DNA of 64,000 bases from CAHJXG01 sp965277495 (GCA_965277495.1 OZ255824.1:2666001-2730000), one strand, 5' to 3'. Shown: positions 33,496-42,583, counted from the first letter of the stretch. Notes: a model not told the origin generated them from the sequence alone. A program made the numbers and translations.

Positions 33496-34301
33496 GCCTC
33501 GGCGCCCTTGATGAATTCGAACAACTGCCGCCTGAGGCGGAGGAATTCCGGCGCCTCGCGCGTGGCAAGCTGGTCGCGCGGACGCGGCAGGCCCACGTCG
33601 AACAGGCGGCCGACCCGCCCGGGTCGCGGCAGCAGGCCGATCACGCGGTCACCGAGGTAAGCCGCTTCCTCCAGGTCGTGGGTGACGAAGAAGATGGTGG
33701 CGCCCGTGCCGGCGACGATGGCGAGAATCTCGTCCTGCAGGCCTTGCCGGGTCATGGCGTCGAGCGCGCCGAACGGCTCGTCCATCAGCAGCACCGCCGG
33801 TTCCTGCGCCAGGCAGCGGGCGATCTGCAGGCGCTGCTGCATCCCGCCCGACAGCTCGCCGGGATAGCGGGCGCCCTGCCCACTCAGGCCGACCTTGGCC
33901 AGCAGCGCCTCGATGCGGGCCGGGCGCTCCGCCCGCTTGGTGCCCAGCGATTCCAATGCGAGCGAGACGTTTCCGGTCACCGTCCGCCAGGGCAGCAGGG
34001 CGCGTCCGTAATCCTGGAACACGATGGCGATATCCTGGCGCGGCGCGGTCACCGGACGGCCGGCATAGGTCACGCGCCCGGCGCTGGGCTGCATCAGCCC
34101 GGCAATCAGCCGCAGCGTCGTGGTCTTCCCGCAGCCCGACGGCCCCACGACGCACACGAACTCGCCTTTGCCGATGGTGAACGTGATGCCGCGCAGGATC
34201 TCGCTCCCGCCGATGGTCAGGCCGACGTTGTCGAAGGCGATCAGCGTCTCCCGTGCCGGGCAGCCGACGGCCGCGGCCCGCTCCGCCGCCGCAACGGTCA
34301 T
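33492..34301 (-). CDS. ABC importer ATP-binding protein (SsuB/TauB-like)
   Basis: 269 residues from ATG 34301; a GTG at 34367 is an alternative. Walker A GPSGCGKTTTLRL, Q-loop region, signature LSGGMQQRLQIARCL, Walker B VLLMDEPFGALD and H-loop TIFFVTHD are all intact. It powers uptake through the two permeases and lies 83 bp after the cyclase gene. Confidence 0.92.
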   Translation of the reverse strand: MTVAAAERAAAVGCPARETLIAFDNVGLTIGGSEILRGITFTIGKGEFVCVVGPSGCGKTTTLRLIAGLMQPSAGRVTYAGRPVTAPRQDIAIVFQDYGRALLPWRTVTGNVSLALESLGTKRAERPARIEALLAKVGLSGQGARYPGELSGGMQQRLQIARCLAQEPAVLLMDEPFGALDAMTRQGLQDEILAIVAGTGATIFFVTHDLEEAAYLGDRVIGLLPRPGRVGRLFDVGLPRPRDQLATREAPEFLRLRRQLFEFIKGAEA

Positions 34302-34383
34302 GGCCCGGCGCCGTCGAAAGCGGGCCGGTCCTGCAGCCTGATCGTCGCTGGCCCCGTCACGCGCCACACCTCTCCCATCCCCG

Positions 34384-35157
34384 TCAATCCTCGAAGATCG
34401 CCACCGCCCGCGTCCATCCTGCCGAGGCGGCCTTGATCTTCACCGGCAGGCAGGAGATCAGGAATCCCGTGGGCGGCAGGGCCTCGAGGTTGTGCAGCTT
34501 CTCGATCTGGCAGTAGCCGGCTTCGCGCCCGGCCTTGTGCCCCTCCCAGATGATGGCCGGGTCCCTCGTTTCCGTGAACCGCCGCAGCGTGTGGGAGAAC
34601 GGCGCGTCCCAGCTCCAGCCGTCGGTGCCGACCACGCGGATGCCTTGCCGGACCAAGTGCAGCGTGCCGTCGCGGCCCACGCCGCAACCGCTGTCGACGT
34701 AGTCCGTGGCGCCGTAGCGCTCGCCGGCCCTGGTGTTCAGGACCACGATCTCCAGCGGGCTCAGCACATGGCCGACGCGCGCCAGCTCCGCGTCGATCTC
34801 GCCCGGCGTGACCACGTGGCCGTCCGGCAAATGGCGGAAATCGAGCTTGACGCCGGGCTGGCAGCACCAGTCGAGCGGGACCTCGTCGATCGTGATCGCG
34901 CGCCGTCCGTTGTCCATGGTGCTGTGGTAATGCCAGGGCGCGTCCAGGTGGGTACCGTTATGCGTGGAGATGTCCAGCCGCTCCACCGCCCAGCCTTGGC
35001 CGTCCGGCAGGTCGCTGGCCGCTAGGCCGGGGAACAGCGAAGCGAGCGCCGCCGCGGTCTGTTGGTGGGCGCTGTAGCTTATGGTCAGCCGCTGGAACGG
35101 CGGGTCTGCCGGGACATCGTTTTCGATCGGAATGGACAGGTCGACGATGCGCCTCAA
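34384..35157 (-). CDS. Cyclase-family hydrolase (kynurenine formamidase-like)
   Basis: 257 residues from TTG 35157. That codon has AAGGGGG at a suitable distance, while any further upstream start would run across the operator palindromes. The HxGTHxDxPxH metal motif is present as HNGTHLDAPWHY near residue 70. This family hydrolyses N-formyl or cyclic amide bonds (kynurenine formamidase, isatin hydrolase). First gene of the minus-strand operon with the importer and the alpha/beta hydrolase, which suggests catabolism of an imported amide or N-heterocycle (inference). Confidence 0.8.
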   Translation of the reverse strand: MRRIVDLSIPIENDVPADPPFQRLTISYSAHQQTAAALASLFPGLAASDLPDGQGWAVERLDISTHNGTHLDAPWHYHSTMDNGRRAITIDEVPLDWCCQPGVKLDFRHLPDGHVVTPGEIDAELARVGHVLSPLEIVVLNTRAGERYGATDYVDSGCGVGRDGTLHLVRQGIRVVGTDGWSWDAPFSHTLRRFTETRDPAIIWEGHKAGREAGYCQIEKLHNLEALPPTGFLISCLPVKIKAASAGWTRAVAIFED

Positions 35158-35178
35158 GCCCGGAATCCCCCTTGCTGC

Positions 35179-35184
35179 ATTATA
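35179..35184 (-). promoter_or_regulatory. -10 element of the cyclase-importer operon
   Basis: On the minus strand this reads TATAAT, a perfect -10 hexamer, 22 nt before the proposed TTG start at 35157. It overlaps the left TetR operator, so repressor binding would block it. No good -35 is visible at 16-18 bp, which suggests dependence on other factors or a weak promoter. Confidence 0.45.
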
Positions 35185-35213
35185 CGGCCGTACAGTGTTA
35201 TACGACCGTATAA
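35180..35213. promoter_or_regulatory. Twin palindromic operators for the TetR-family regulator
   Basis: The right site TTATACGACCGTATAA (35198-35213) is a perfect palindrome with 7-bp arms around AC. The left site TTATACGGCCGTACAG (35180-35195) shares the TTATACG half and the CGTA core. The sites start 18 bp apart, the spacing at which two TetR dimers can bind side by side. They lie between the divergent TetR gene and the cyclase-importer operon, so they should control both directions. Confidence 0.7.
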
Positions 35214-35282
35214 GACATCCCCGCCGGTTGGCAAGCACTGTGTTGCCGGGACCGGGCGCGGCAACTGGATGGAGGGCGCGCA

Positions 35283-35927
35283 TTGCCGAGACCAACCGCC
35301 GAGCGGAGCAGCCGGCGCGCCGATATCCTGCACGCGGCGGAGCGGCTGTTCGCCGATAAAGGTTACCTGGGTGTCTCGATCCGCGATATCGCGAACTCCG
35401 CCTCGGTGCCGATAGCCCTGATTAGGTATTATTTCGGCCGCAAGGAGGACCTGTTCCGCACCATCTTCGAAATGCACCGCCATTACATCGACGAGCGGTG
35501 CGAGGCCATGCGCCAGGTCGCTGGACGGCCCGGCCCGGCGCGGGCCGTACGCGTCATCCGGGCCTGGACCGAGCCCGTCCTGCGCGAACGGGCCGGCAAG
35601 GCGGCGGAGGCGTTCTCGGTCATCATGGCGCGGAGCATCTGGGAGGCAGGGCCCGAGAACCGGCGGATTGTCGAGTGCTACTACGATCCATTGGCGCAAA
35701 CCTTCATTTCGGCCATGTGCGAGGCGCTGCCGGCCAGCCACCGTGCGACGGTGATATGGAGCTACCAATTCGCTGTCGGCGCCCTGTTGACCTTCATTGC
35801 CGACAGCCGGGTTGAGCGCCTATCGAACGGCAGCGAAACCACGGCCGACCCGGCGCGCGGAGAACAGCTTATCGACTTCATCACGGCGGGCTTCCTTGCT
35901 TCGGCGAACCCCGGCAACAGGAGGTGA
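35283..35927 (+). CDS. TetR/AcrR family transcriptional regulator
   Basis: 214 residues from TTG 35283, preceded by GGAGGGCGCGCA. N-terminal helix-turn-helix: RADILHAAERLFADKGYLGVSIRDIANSASVPIALIRYYFGRKEDLF. The C-terminal ligand domain is helical and unassigned. Divergent from the cyclase-importer operon; the palindromes at 35180-35213 are its likely sites, suggesting self-repression and induction by the imported compound. Confidence 0.9.
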   Translation: MPRPTAERSSRRADILHAAERLFADKGYLGVSIRDIANSASVPIALIRYYFGRKEDLFRTIFEMHRHYIDERCEAMRQVAGRPGPARAVRVIRAWTEPVLRERAGKAAEAFSVIMARSIWEAGPENRRIVECYYDPLAQTFISAMCEALPASHRATVIWSYQFAVGALLTFIADSRVERLSNGSETTADPARGEQLIDFITAGFLASANPGNRR

Positions 35928-36032
35928 GATCAAATCAACGTGCACCCCACGTGATGGTTTATTAGGTTGCAATGCATTTAGCTTTACGCCTCGCCATTCC
36001 TGGTGTAATTTGCTCGTCAGGGTGGAAAGAAT

Positions 36033-36338
36033 ATGCGGCAATCAAGCTGGTTCAAAAGCGACGTTTCGCGACTGCGCGCTCCTCGGCAGCATGGCTCGAC
36101 AATCCTTTTCGGGATCAGTGTCGCCGGAACGATTTTCGCGACTGCATTTCTGTTGTTTGACGGCTGGGTCGATGCTCTGGCCATCTATGCAATGAGCGGT
36201 CTCATGCTGATCTTGTTCCTGTCCCGGCTCACTCGGCAGCAAGCGGAACTGCAGTCAGGGGCGGCGGTCGGTACCCACCTGCACGTCCTTGGCGAAGCCA
36301 AGCCAGGCCTGGTGTTCGGACGGGCGCCGCGGGCATAG
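36033..36338 (+). CDS. Small membrane protein, uncharacterised
   Basis: 101 residues, ATG 36033 with GGAAAG as Shine-Dalgarno site. One or two hydrophobic helices (ILFGISVAGTIFATAFLLF, ALAIYAMSGLMLILFL). No family recognised. It sits in a patch with lower GC than its neighbours, between the TetR gene and a hisE relic, so it could be recently acquired or spurious. Confidence 0.45.
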   Translation: MRQSSWFKSDVSRLRAPRQHGSTILFGISVAGTIFATAFLLFDGWVDALAIYAMSGLMLILFLSRLTRQQAELQSGAAVGTHLHVLGEAKPGLVFGRAPRA

Positions 36339-36358
36339 AGTCGGCTATTGGCGTCGGC

Positions 36359-36556
36359 TTAATTGCCGCTTTCGCCTATCCATCCAGCAGCTTCGTCCGC
36401 CTTGGGCAGCTTCTCCGCCATGCCGAGCAACACCTCGCGCCGGTCCATCTCGGCCCACACCTCGTCGGCCGGCACGCCCAGCGCCGACCACAGCACGACC
36501 AGGTTGTAAAGCAGGTCCGCACTCTCGTTGACGAACCCGGCCCGTTCCTCGCGCTC
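36359..36556 (-). pseudogene. hisE: hisE-like (phosphoribosyl-ATP pyrophosphatase) C-terminal fragment
   Basis: Reading the minus strand from about 36556 to a stop at 36359 gives roughly 65 residues with ESADLLYNLVVLW, DEVWAEMDRRE and MAEKLPKAD, matching the C-terminal half of HisE (usual pattern ESADLLYHLLVL...). The N-terminal half with the Glu-rich metal site is missing. The open frame continues upstream without HisE likeness into AT-richer DNA, and no in-frame start was found. It is probably a decayed copy, with the functional gene elsewhere. The remaining bases from 36557 to 36791 hold no gene. Confidence 0.65.
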
Positions 36557-36558
36557 GG

Positions 36559-36575
36559 ATATGCATGACGCATAT
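36559..36575. repeat. Short inverted repeat ATATGC-N5-GCATAT
   Basis: Perfect 6-bp arms around a 5-bp spacer in the AT-rich stretch where HisE similarity ends, about 215 bp upstream of the sugar-phosphate importer. It could be an operator of that operon or a chance feature of AT-rich DNA. Confidence 0.3.
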
Positions 36576-36791
36576 ATTGCATCTTGATGAAGAAATATGG
36601 CTTCGCTGCCGGAACAAGCAACGTTTTCCGCATTCCAACTCAGGAAATTGGGACATTCGGCGGGCGTGGGTCATCGACCAAGCCAGAAACCGCCCGCGTT
36701 CGCCTGATCGAGGCTCTTGCCCCACCCTGCGATATCGTCGCATTTGTCGCGGGAACGGGACCGCCTGGCCCCGAAGCCGAGGACACACAGA

Positions 36792-38129
36792 ATGCAACGT
36801 CGCACCCTGCTGGCCGGCGCGATCTCGCTCGCCGCTACCACCGCCGCTGCGCCCGCCTTGGCTGAGGGCAGCAAAACGCGCATCGTGCTCTGGCACGCGA
36901 TGGCGGCCGCCAACGGCGAGGAGGTCAACCGCCTGGTGCGCGAGTTCAACGCAAGCCAGGCAGACGTCGAGCTCGAGGCGGTGTTCAAGGGCACCTACCC
37001 GGACACGCTGACCGCCGCGATCGCCGCCTACCGCGCCGGCCAAGCACCGCACATGGTCCAGGTCTTCGAGGTCGGCACCGGCACGATGCTCCAGGCCGGC
37101 CCAGCGGTGAAGCCGGCCTGGCAACTGGCCAAGGAGACCGGGCTCGCGCTCGACCCAAGCGCCTACATCCCCGGCGTCCGCGGCTATTACAGCCTGCCAA
37201 ACGGCGACCTCGCCTCGATGCCGTTCAATTCGTCCACGGCGATCATGTGGTACAACAAGGACGCGTTCGAGAAGGCGGGCCTCGACCCGGACGCGCCGCC
37301 CTTGGTCTGGACCGACTTCATCAAGGCGGCGCAAACCTTGGCGTCCAAGGCGCCGACCCCGATCGCCAGCACGTCGGCGTGGATGATCTGGATTCAGTTT
37401 GAGGAGTTCGCGGCCATCCACAACCTGCCCTACGCGACCGAGGACGACGGCTATAAGGGGCTGGACGCCAAGCTGCTGATCAACAGCAAACCGATGGTCG
37501 CGCAATTGCAGCGATTCTTAGATATGTCCAAGGATGGGTCGTTCAAATACACCGGACGCGACACCGCGCCGGACCCGATCTTCTATTCCGGCCAGGCTGC
37601 CATCGGCTTCGGCTCGTCCTCGGGCCGCGCCGACATCGTGAAGAACGCCCAGTTCCGCTACGCCGAAGCGTTCCTGCCCTATGACCCCGCCATCAATCCG
37701 AAGCCGAACAACTCGATCATCGGCGGCGCAAGCCTGTGGACCATGACGGCGCCGAAGCGGAGCGAAGCCGAATACAAGGGCGTCGCCAAGTTCTTCCAGT
37801 TCATCGGCCAGCCCGAACAGGCGGCGCTGTATTCGCAGAATACCGGCTACGTGCCGGTCACCACCGCCGCCTATGAGCTGTCGAAGCAGCAAGGCTATTA
37901 TACCAGAAATCCCGGCACCGACCTGCCGGTCCAGCAGCTCGCCCGCGGGACGTTGACCGTGAACTCCCGCGGATTGCGCCTCGGACGCCTGCCGGAGATA
38001 CGCAACATCGTCTACGAGGAGATCGAGAAGGCGTTGCAGGGCCAGCAGACCTCGCAACAGGCGCTGGACACCGCGGCCGAACGCGGCGACCGGGTGCTGC
38101 GCGATTTCCAGAAATCGGCGCGCGGCTGA
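36792..38129 (+). CDS. ugpB: ABC importer substrate-binding protein, UgpB-like
   Basis: 445 residues from ATG 36792. Twin-arginine signal (QRRTLLAGAISLAATTAAAPALA), then a family 1 solute-binding fold: KTRIVLWHAMAAANGEEVNRLVREFNASQ, WYNKDAFEKAGLDPDAPP. The length and internal pattern (SNIIGGASLW-like segment) fit sn-glycerol-3-phosphate binding proteins. First gene of an ugpBAEC-type operon. The ligand could be glycerol-3-phosphate or a related glycerophosphodiester. Confidence 0.88.
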   Translation: MQRRTLLAGAISLAATTAAAPALAEGSKTRIVLWHAMAAANGEEVNRLVREFNASQADVELEAVFKGTYPDTLTAAIAAYRAGQAPHMVQVFEVGTGTMLQAGPAVKPAWQLAKETGLALDPSAYIPGVRGYYSLPNGDLASMPFNSSTAIMWYNKDAFEKAGLDPDAPPLVWTDFIKAAQTLASKAPTPIASTSAWMIWIQFEEFAAIHNLPYATEDDGYKGLDAKLLINSKPMVAQLQRFLDMSKDGSFKYTGRDTAPDPIFYSGQAAIGFGSSSGRADIVKNAQFRYAEAFLPYDPAINPKPNNSIIGGASLWTMTAPKRSEAEYKGVAKFFQFIGQPEQAALYSQNTGYVPVTTAAYELSKQQGYYTRNPGTDLPVQQLARGTLTVNSRGLRLGRLPEIRNIVYEEIEKALQGQQTSQQALDTAAERGDRVLRDFQKSARG

Positions 38130-38156
38130 ATGCTCCATAGTTTGGCCTGATGCGTG

Positions 38157-39035
38157 ATGGAGCGGCGCACGCTGTTTCCCGGGCGGCTCCTGCCCGCGTT
38201 GCTGGTCCTGCCGCAGCTATTGCTGACCGCCGTGTTCTTCCTCTGGCCGGCGGGCCAGGCAATCTGGTCCAGCATGAGGCGCGAGGACGCGTTCGGCACC
38301 AGCACGCAGTTCACCGGGCTGGAGAACTTCACCGACCTGTTCGCCGACCCGCTCTATGTCGCCACCATCCAGCGGACGGTGGTGTTTTGCCTGTGCGTCG
38401 CCGTCATCTCGATGGGGGTGGCGCTGCTGCTGGCGGTGTTCGCCGACAAGGAGGTACGCGGGCGCGCGCTGTATCGCACGATGCTGATCTGGCCCTACGC
38501 GGTGGCGCCGGCCATGGCTGCCGTATTGTGGGTGCTGATGCTGCATCCGCAGATCGGCCTCATCGGCGCCTGGCTGAACCGCCACGGGGTCGCCTGGGAC
38601 TACAAGCTTAACGGCCTCCAGGCGATGGCGATGGTCGTGCTGGCCAGCGCATGGAAGCAGGTGAGCTATAACTTCATCTTCTTCTTGGCCGGCCTGCAAT
38701 CGATCCCGAAGACGGTGATCGAGGCCGCGCGCATGGACGGCAGCGACGGCTTCTACCGCTTCCGCACCATCGTGCTGCCGCTGCTGATGCCGACCGTGTT
38801 CTTCCTGCTGGTGGTGAACCTGGTCTATGCGGCGTTCGACACCTTCGCCACGGTCTATGCGCTCACCGCCGGGGGACCCGGCCAGTCCACCCAGACCATG
38901 GTGCTGAAGGTGTATTTCGACGGCGTGGTCAACGCGAACATCGGCGCGGCGGCGGCCCAATCGGTCGTGCTGATGGCGGGCGTCATCGCGCTGTCGGCCG
39001 TGCAGTTCCGCTTCCTGGGACGGGCCGCCGCGTGA
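38157..39035 (+). CDS. ugpA: ABC importer permease, UgpA-like
   Basis: 292 residues from ATG 38157 (a GTG 3 bp upstream is also possible). Six helices; EAA loop EAARMDGSDGFYRFRTIVLPLLMPTVFFLL. It forms a heterodimer with the next permease. It starts 27 bp after ugpB. Confidence 0.9.
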   Translation: MERRTLFPGRLLPALLVLPQLLLTAVFFLWPAGQAIWSSMRREDAFGTSTQFTGLENFTDLFADPLYVATIQRTVVFCLCVAVISMGVALLLAVFADKEVRGRALYRTMLIWPYAVAPAMAAVLWVLMLHPQIGLIGAWLNRHGVAWDYKLNGLQAMAMVVLASAWKQVSYNFIFFLAGLQSIPKTVIEAARMDGSDGFYRFRTIVLPLLMPTVFFLLVVNLVYAAFDTFATVYALTAGGPGQSTQTMVLKVYFDGVVNANIGAAAAQSVVLMAGVIALSAVQFRFLGRAAA

Positions 39036-39862
39036 CGGGACGGCGCGACTGGCTGGCGCATGCCGTGCTGCTGCTGGGGGTGGCGCTGTTCGCGGCGCCG
39101 GTCTGGATCGCCATTGCCGGCTCGACACAGGAGTCGGGCGCCATCGCGCGTGGCCAGGTCTCGCTGCTGCCGCGGCTGTCGGGACTAGGCGTCTATGCGG
39201 ACGTGCTGCGCAATGGCGCCGCCGGCGCTGGCCCAGTATGGCGGGAACTGCTGGTGTCGGCGGCGATGGCGTTCACCATCGCAACCGGCAAGATCGCGAT
39301 CTCGATCCTGTCGGCCTATGCCATCGCGTTCTTCCGGTTCCCGTTCCGCATGACGGCGTTCTGGCTGATCTTCATCACGCTGATGCTGCCGGTGGAGGTG
39401 CGCCTGATCCCGACTTATCAGGTCATGTCCGACCTTGGGATCATCAACACGTTCACCGGGTTATGCGTGCCGTTGATCGCCTCCGCCACCGCCACGCTGC
39501 TGTTCCGCCAGACCTTCCTGGCGTTTCCGGACGAGTTGATGGAGGCGGCACGGATAGACGGGGCCGGGCCGCTGCGCTTCCTTTGGGACATCGTCATCCC
39601 GGTCTCGGCCGCGAACATCGCCGCCCTGTTCGTGATCCTGTTCGTTTATGGCTGGAACCAATACCTCTGGCCGCTGCTGGTTGCCACCGACCCCCGGCTC
39701 GACACGGTCGTGATCGGCATCGTCAAGATGATCGGCGTCGACACCGCGACGGAGTGGAACAAGGTGATGGCGACCGCCGTGCTGGCGCTGCTGCCGCCGG
39801 TGGCGGTGGTGCTGCTGATGCAGCGCTGGTTCGTCAAGGGCCTGACGGAAGGCGACAAGTAG
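39032..39862 (+). CDS. ugpE: ABC importer permease, UgpE-like
   Basis: 276 residues, GTG start overlapping the ugpA stop (GTGA). Six helices; EAA loop EAARIDGAGPLRFLWDIVIPVSAANIAALFV and a final WFVKGLTEGDK, which is typical of UgpE. Confidence 0.92.
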   Translation: MTGRRDWLAHAVLLLGVALFAAPVWIAIAGSTQESGAIARGQVSLLPRLSGLGVYADVLRNGAAGAGPVWRELLVSAAMAFTIATGKIAISILSAYAIAFFRFPFRMTAFWLIFITLMLPVEVRLIPTYQVMSDLGIINTFTGLCVPLIASATATLLFRQTFLAFPDELMEAARIDGAGPLRFLWDIVIPVSAANIAALFVILFVYGWNQYLWPLLVATDPRLDTVVIGIVKMIGVDTATEWNKVMATAVLALLPPVAVVLLMQRWFVKGLTEGDK

Positions 39863-40950
39863 TGGCCAGCCTGACGCTCGTGGGATTGCGCAAGAGCTTC
39901 GGCCCGGTCGAAATCCTCAAGGGCGTCGATGTCGCGCTCGCCGATGGCGAGATGCTCGTCATCGTCGGCGCGTCCGGCTGCGGCAAGTCCACGTTGCTGC
40001 GCCTGGTGGCCGGGCTTGAGGCGCCAACGAGCGGCCGGGTCCTGCTCGATGGCCGCGACGTCACCGAGGTCGATCCGTCGGCCCGGGACATCGCCATGGT
40101 ATTCCAGAACTATGCGCTCTATCCGCATATGAACGTGTTCGACAACATGGCGTATGGCCTGCGCATCCGTGGATTGTCCAGGGACGCGATCAAGCAGCGC
40201 GTCAACGAGACGGCGCTGCTGCTGGGCCTGGACCAGCTCCTGGCCCGCAAGCCGCGCCAGCTTTCCGGCGGGCAACGCCAGCGCGTGGCGATGGGCCGGG
40301 CGATCGTGCGCGACCCCAAGCTGTTCCTGTTCGACGAGCCGCTTTCAAATCTCGACGCCAAGCTGCGCGTGCAGATGCGGGGCGAAATACGCCGCCTGCA
40401 GCGCCGCCTGCGGGTGACCAGCCTGTATGTGACCCATGACCAGGTCGAGGCGATGACGCTGGGCGACCGCCTGCTGGTGATGCATCTCGGCATTCCCGTG
40501 CAGCTCGCGACGCCCATGCAGGTGTTCGAGCGCCCGGCGAACACCTATGTCGCCAGCTTCGTCGGCACGCCGGCCATGAACATCCTGCCGGCAACGCTCG
40601 GCCGGAACGGGGCGGCCGTGACCATCCACGGCACCGAGATAGTGCTGGGCGGCCAGCGTTACCCCGGCGGCAATGGCCATGCCTTGTCCGTCGGCATTCG
40701 CCCGGAGCATGTCGTCCTCGGCCGTTGCGGGATGACCCTGCCGGTCGATCTCATTGAGCCGCTTGGGTCCGAGACCCTGGTGCACGCCCGCCTGCCAGAC
40801 GGTTCGCTGCTGACCGTGAAGGCGCCGAATTCCTTGATGATAGGGGAAACGATCACCGTGTCATTCCAGCCCGGCCACTTGCACGTCTTCGATCAGGAAA
40901 CCGGCATGCGCCTTGAAAGCGTTGCCGGTGCCGCGAGCTGCGTCGGATAG
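39862..40950 (+). CDS. ugpC: ABC importer ATP-binding protein, UgpC-like
   Basis: 362 residues from GTG 39862, sharing one base with the ugpE stop. Walker A GASGCGKSTLLRL, signature LSGGQRQRVAMGRA, Walker B LFLFDEPLSNLDAKLR, and a C-terminal TOBE-type regulatory domain with SVGIRPEHV. MalK/UgpC class ATPase for the operon. No ugpQ-type phosphodiesterase follows. Confidence 0.93.
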   Translation: MASLTLVGLRKSFGPVEILKGVDVALADGEMLVIVGASGCGKSTLLRLVAGLEAPTSGRVLLDGRDVTEVDPSARDIAMVFQNYALYPHMNVFDNMAYGLRIRGLSRDAIKQRVNETALLLGLDQLLARKPRQLSGGQRQRVAMGRAIVRDPKLFLFDEPLSNLDAKLRVQMRGEIRRLQRRLRVTSLYVTHDQVEAMTLGDRLLVMHLGIPVQLATPMQVFERPANTYVASFVGTPAMNILPATLGRNGAAVTIHGTEIVLGGQRYPGGNGHALSVGIRPEHVVLGRCGMTLPVDLIEPLGSETLVHARLPDGSLLTVKAPNSLMIGETITVSFQPGHLHVFDQETGMRLESVAGAASCVG

Positions 40951-40968
40951 CTGGGCCGGCCCTATGTC

Positions 40969-42447
40969 TCACGTGCCGCAGAAAGTCTGGTAGGCGCGGT
41001 CGGCCCGCGCGGGCGGCATGGCGTAACGCTCGAAGCCCGGCGTGTCTTCGTAGGGCCTCGACAGCGCCGCCAGCAGGCGCTCGAACGGTTGAAGGTCGTC
41101 GCGTTCCACGGCGGCGGCGAGCGCCTCCTCCACGAGGTGGTTGCGCGGGATCACCGCCGGGTTCACTGCACGCATGGCGGCGGCGCGTGCGGCCGGGGCC
41201 TCGGGTTCGTCCGCCAGGCGCTCGCGCCAACGTGCGGCCCACCCGTCGTAGGCGGTGCCGTCCGTGAACAGCCTGCGCACGGCCGCGTCGCCCTCCGGCC
41301 CCGCTGCTGCGGCGCACAGGCCGCGGAACGTCAGGGTGAAATCGGCTCCGTTCTCGGCCATGCGCGTCAGTAGGTCCTGCACCAAGGCGTCGTCGCCCTC
41401 GCGCCCGGCGGCGAGGCCGATCTTGCGATACAAGCCGCCGAGATAGGCCGCCTCGAAGCGCGGGCCGAAGGCGGCAAGCGCCTCCTGTGCCGATACGATG
41501 GCCGAGTCCTTATCCTTGCCGAGCAGCGGCAGCATCGCCTCGGCCAGCCGCGCGACGTTCCAGTGCGCGATGCTTGGCTGGTTGGCATAGGCGTAGCGTC
41601 CGGCGTGGTCGATGGAGCTGAACACCGTGGCCGGGTCGTAGGCATCCATGAAGGCGCACGGGCCGTAATCGATGGTCTCGCCGGATAGGGAGGTGTTGTC
41701 GGTGTTCATCACGCCGTGGATGAAGCCGATCAGCAGCCATTGCGCCACAAGCCCCGCCTGGCGGGCGACAACGCCGTCCAGCAGGGCGCGGTATGGGTTC
41801 TGGGTTCCCTCGGCTTCCGGGTAGTGGCGGGCGATCACGTGATCGGCCAGCAGCCGCGACCCCTCCACGTCGCTCCGCGCTGCGAAATACTGGAACGTGC
41901 CCACGCGGACATGGCTCGCAGCGACCCGCGTCAGCACGGCGCCGGGCAGCGGCATCTCGCGCAGCACGGTTTCCCCGGTGGCCACCGCAGCCAGCGCCCG
42001 GGTGGTCGGCACGCCGAGCGCGGCCATGGCCTCGCTGATTAGATATTCGCGCAGCACCGGGCCCAAGGCGGCGCGTCCGTCGCCCCGGCGGGAGAACGGC
42101 GTCGGCCCGGCGCCCTTGAGCTGGATATCGCGCCGGACGCCGTCCCGGCCGACGACCTCGCCGAGCAGGATGGCGCGTCCGTCCCCGAGCTGCGGCACGA
42201 AGCCGCCGAACTGGTGCCCGGCATAGGCGAGCGCAATGGCCTCCGCCGCCGCGGGCAGGCGATTGCCGGCGAGGGTTTCCACCCCGTCCGGGCTGCCCAA
42301 CTCGTTGGGATCAAGCCCAAGCTGCTCGGCAAGCGGGACGTTGATCCGGATGAGCCGGGGCGCGGCGACGGGTGTCGGGGCGACGCGCGCATAGAAGCGC
42401 TCCGGCAGGCGGGCATAGCTGTTGTCGAACGGGAAATGGACGGTCAT
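40969..42447 (-). CDS. selO: SelO (YdiU) family protein adenylyltransferase
   Basis: 492 residues. Pseudokinase signature: LAYAGHQFGGFVPQLGDGRA, QLKGAGPTPFSRRGDGRAALGPVLREYLISEAM (ATP-binding Lys) and HGVMNTDNTSLSGETIDYGPCAFMD with the metal-binding Asn/Asp. It AMPylates protein Ser/Thr/Tyr, with a role in redox homeostasis in studied bacteria. The C-terminus ends FCGT; the cysteine is where animal SelO has selenocysteine. Convergent with ugpC, 18 bp apart. Confidence 0.95.
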   Translation of the reverse strand: MTVHFPFDNSYARLPERFYARVAPTPVAAPRLIRINVPLAEQLGLDPNELGSPDGVETLAGNRLPAAAEAIALAYAGHQFGGFVPQLGDGRAILLGEVVGRDGVRRDIQLKGAGPTPFSRRGDGRAALGPVLREYLISEAMAALGVPTTRALAAVATGETVLREMPLPGAVLTRVAASHVRVGTFQYFAARSDVEGSRLLADHVIARHYPEAEGTQNPYRALLDGVVARQAGLVAQWLLIGFIHGVMNTDNTSLSGETIDYGPCAFMDAYDPATVFSSIDHAGRYAYANQPSIAHWNVARLAEAMLPLLGKDKDSAIVSAQEALAAFGPRFEAAYLGGLYRKIGLAAGREGDDALVQDLLTRMAENGADFTLTFRGLCAAAAGPEGDAAVRRLFTDGTAYDGWAARWRERLADEPEAPAARAAAMRAVNPAVIPRNHLVEEALAAAVERDDLQPFERLLAALSRPYEDTPGFERYAMPPARADRAYQTFCGT

Positions 42448-42583
42448 GCGGTCGACTCCTCAGCAAAGCTCTGGACGTTTGCGCATAAACAAACGCGCTC
42501 GTTGGCGTCATATAGGTCGGCGGCGGCGTGGCCCACCTCGCCGCGAATTGAACCCGATTGCGTAGGGTTGCCCGGGCATCCGC

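Noticed and set aside
34384..35295. A longer cyclase protein starting at 35295
   Set aside because: The extra N-terminus would read through the operator palindromes and the -10 element; the TTG at 35157 has a proper ribosome binding site.
36345..37505. A 386-residue minus-strand frame over the ugpB start
   Set aside because: It is antisense to ugpB; the real minus-strand signal here is only the short hisE fragment in another frame.
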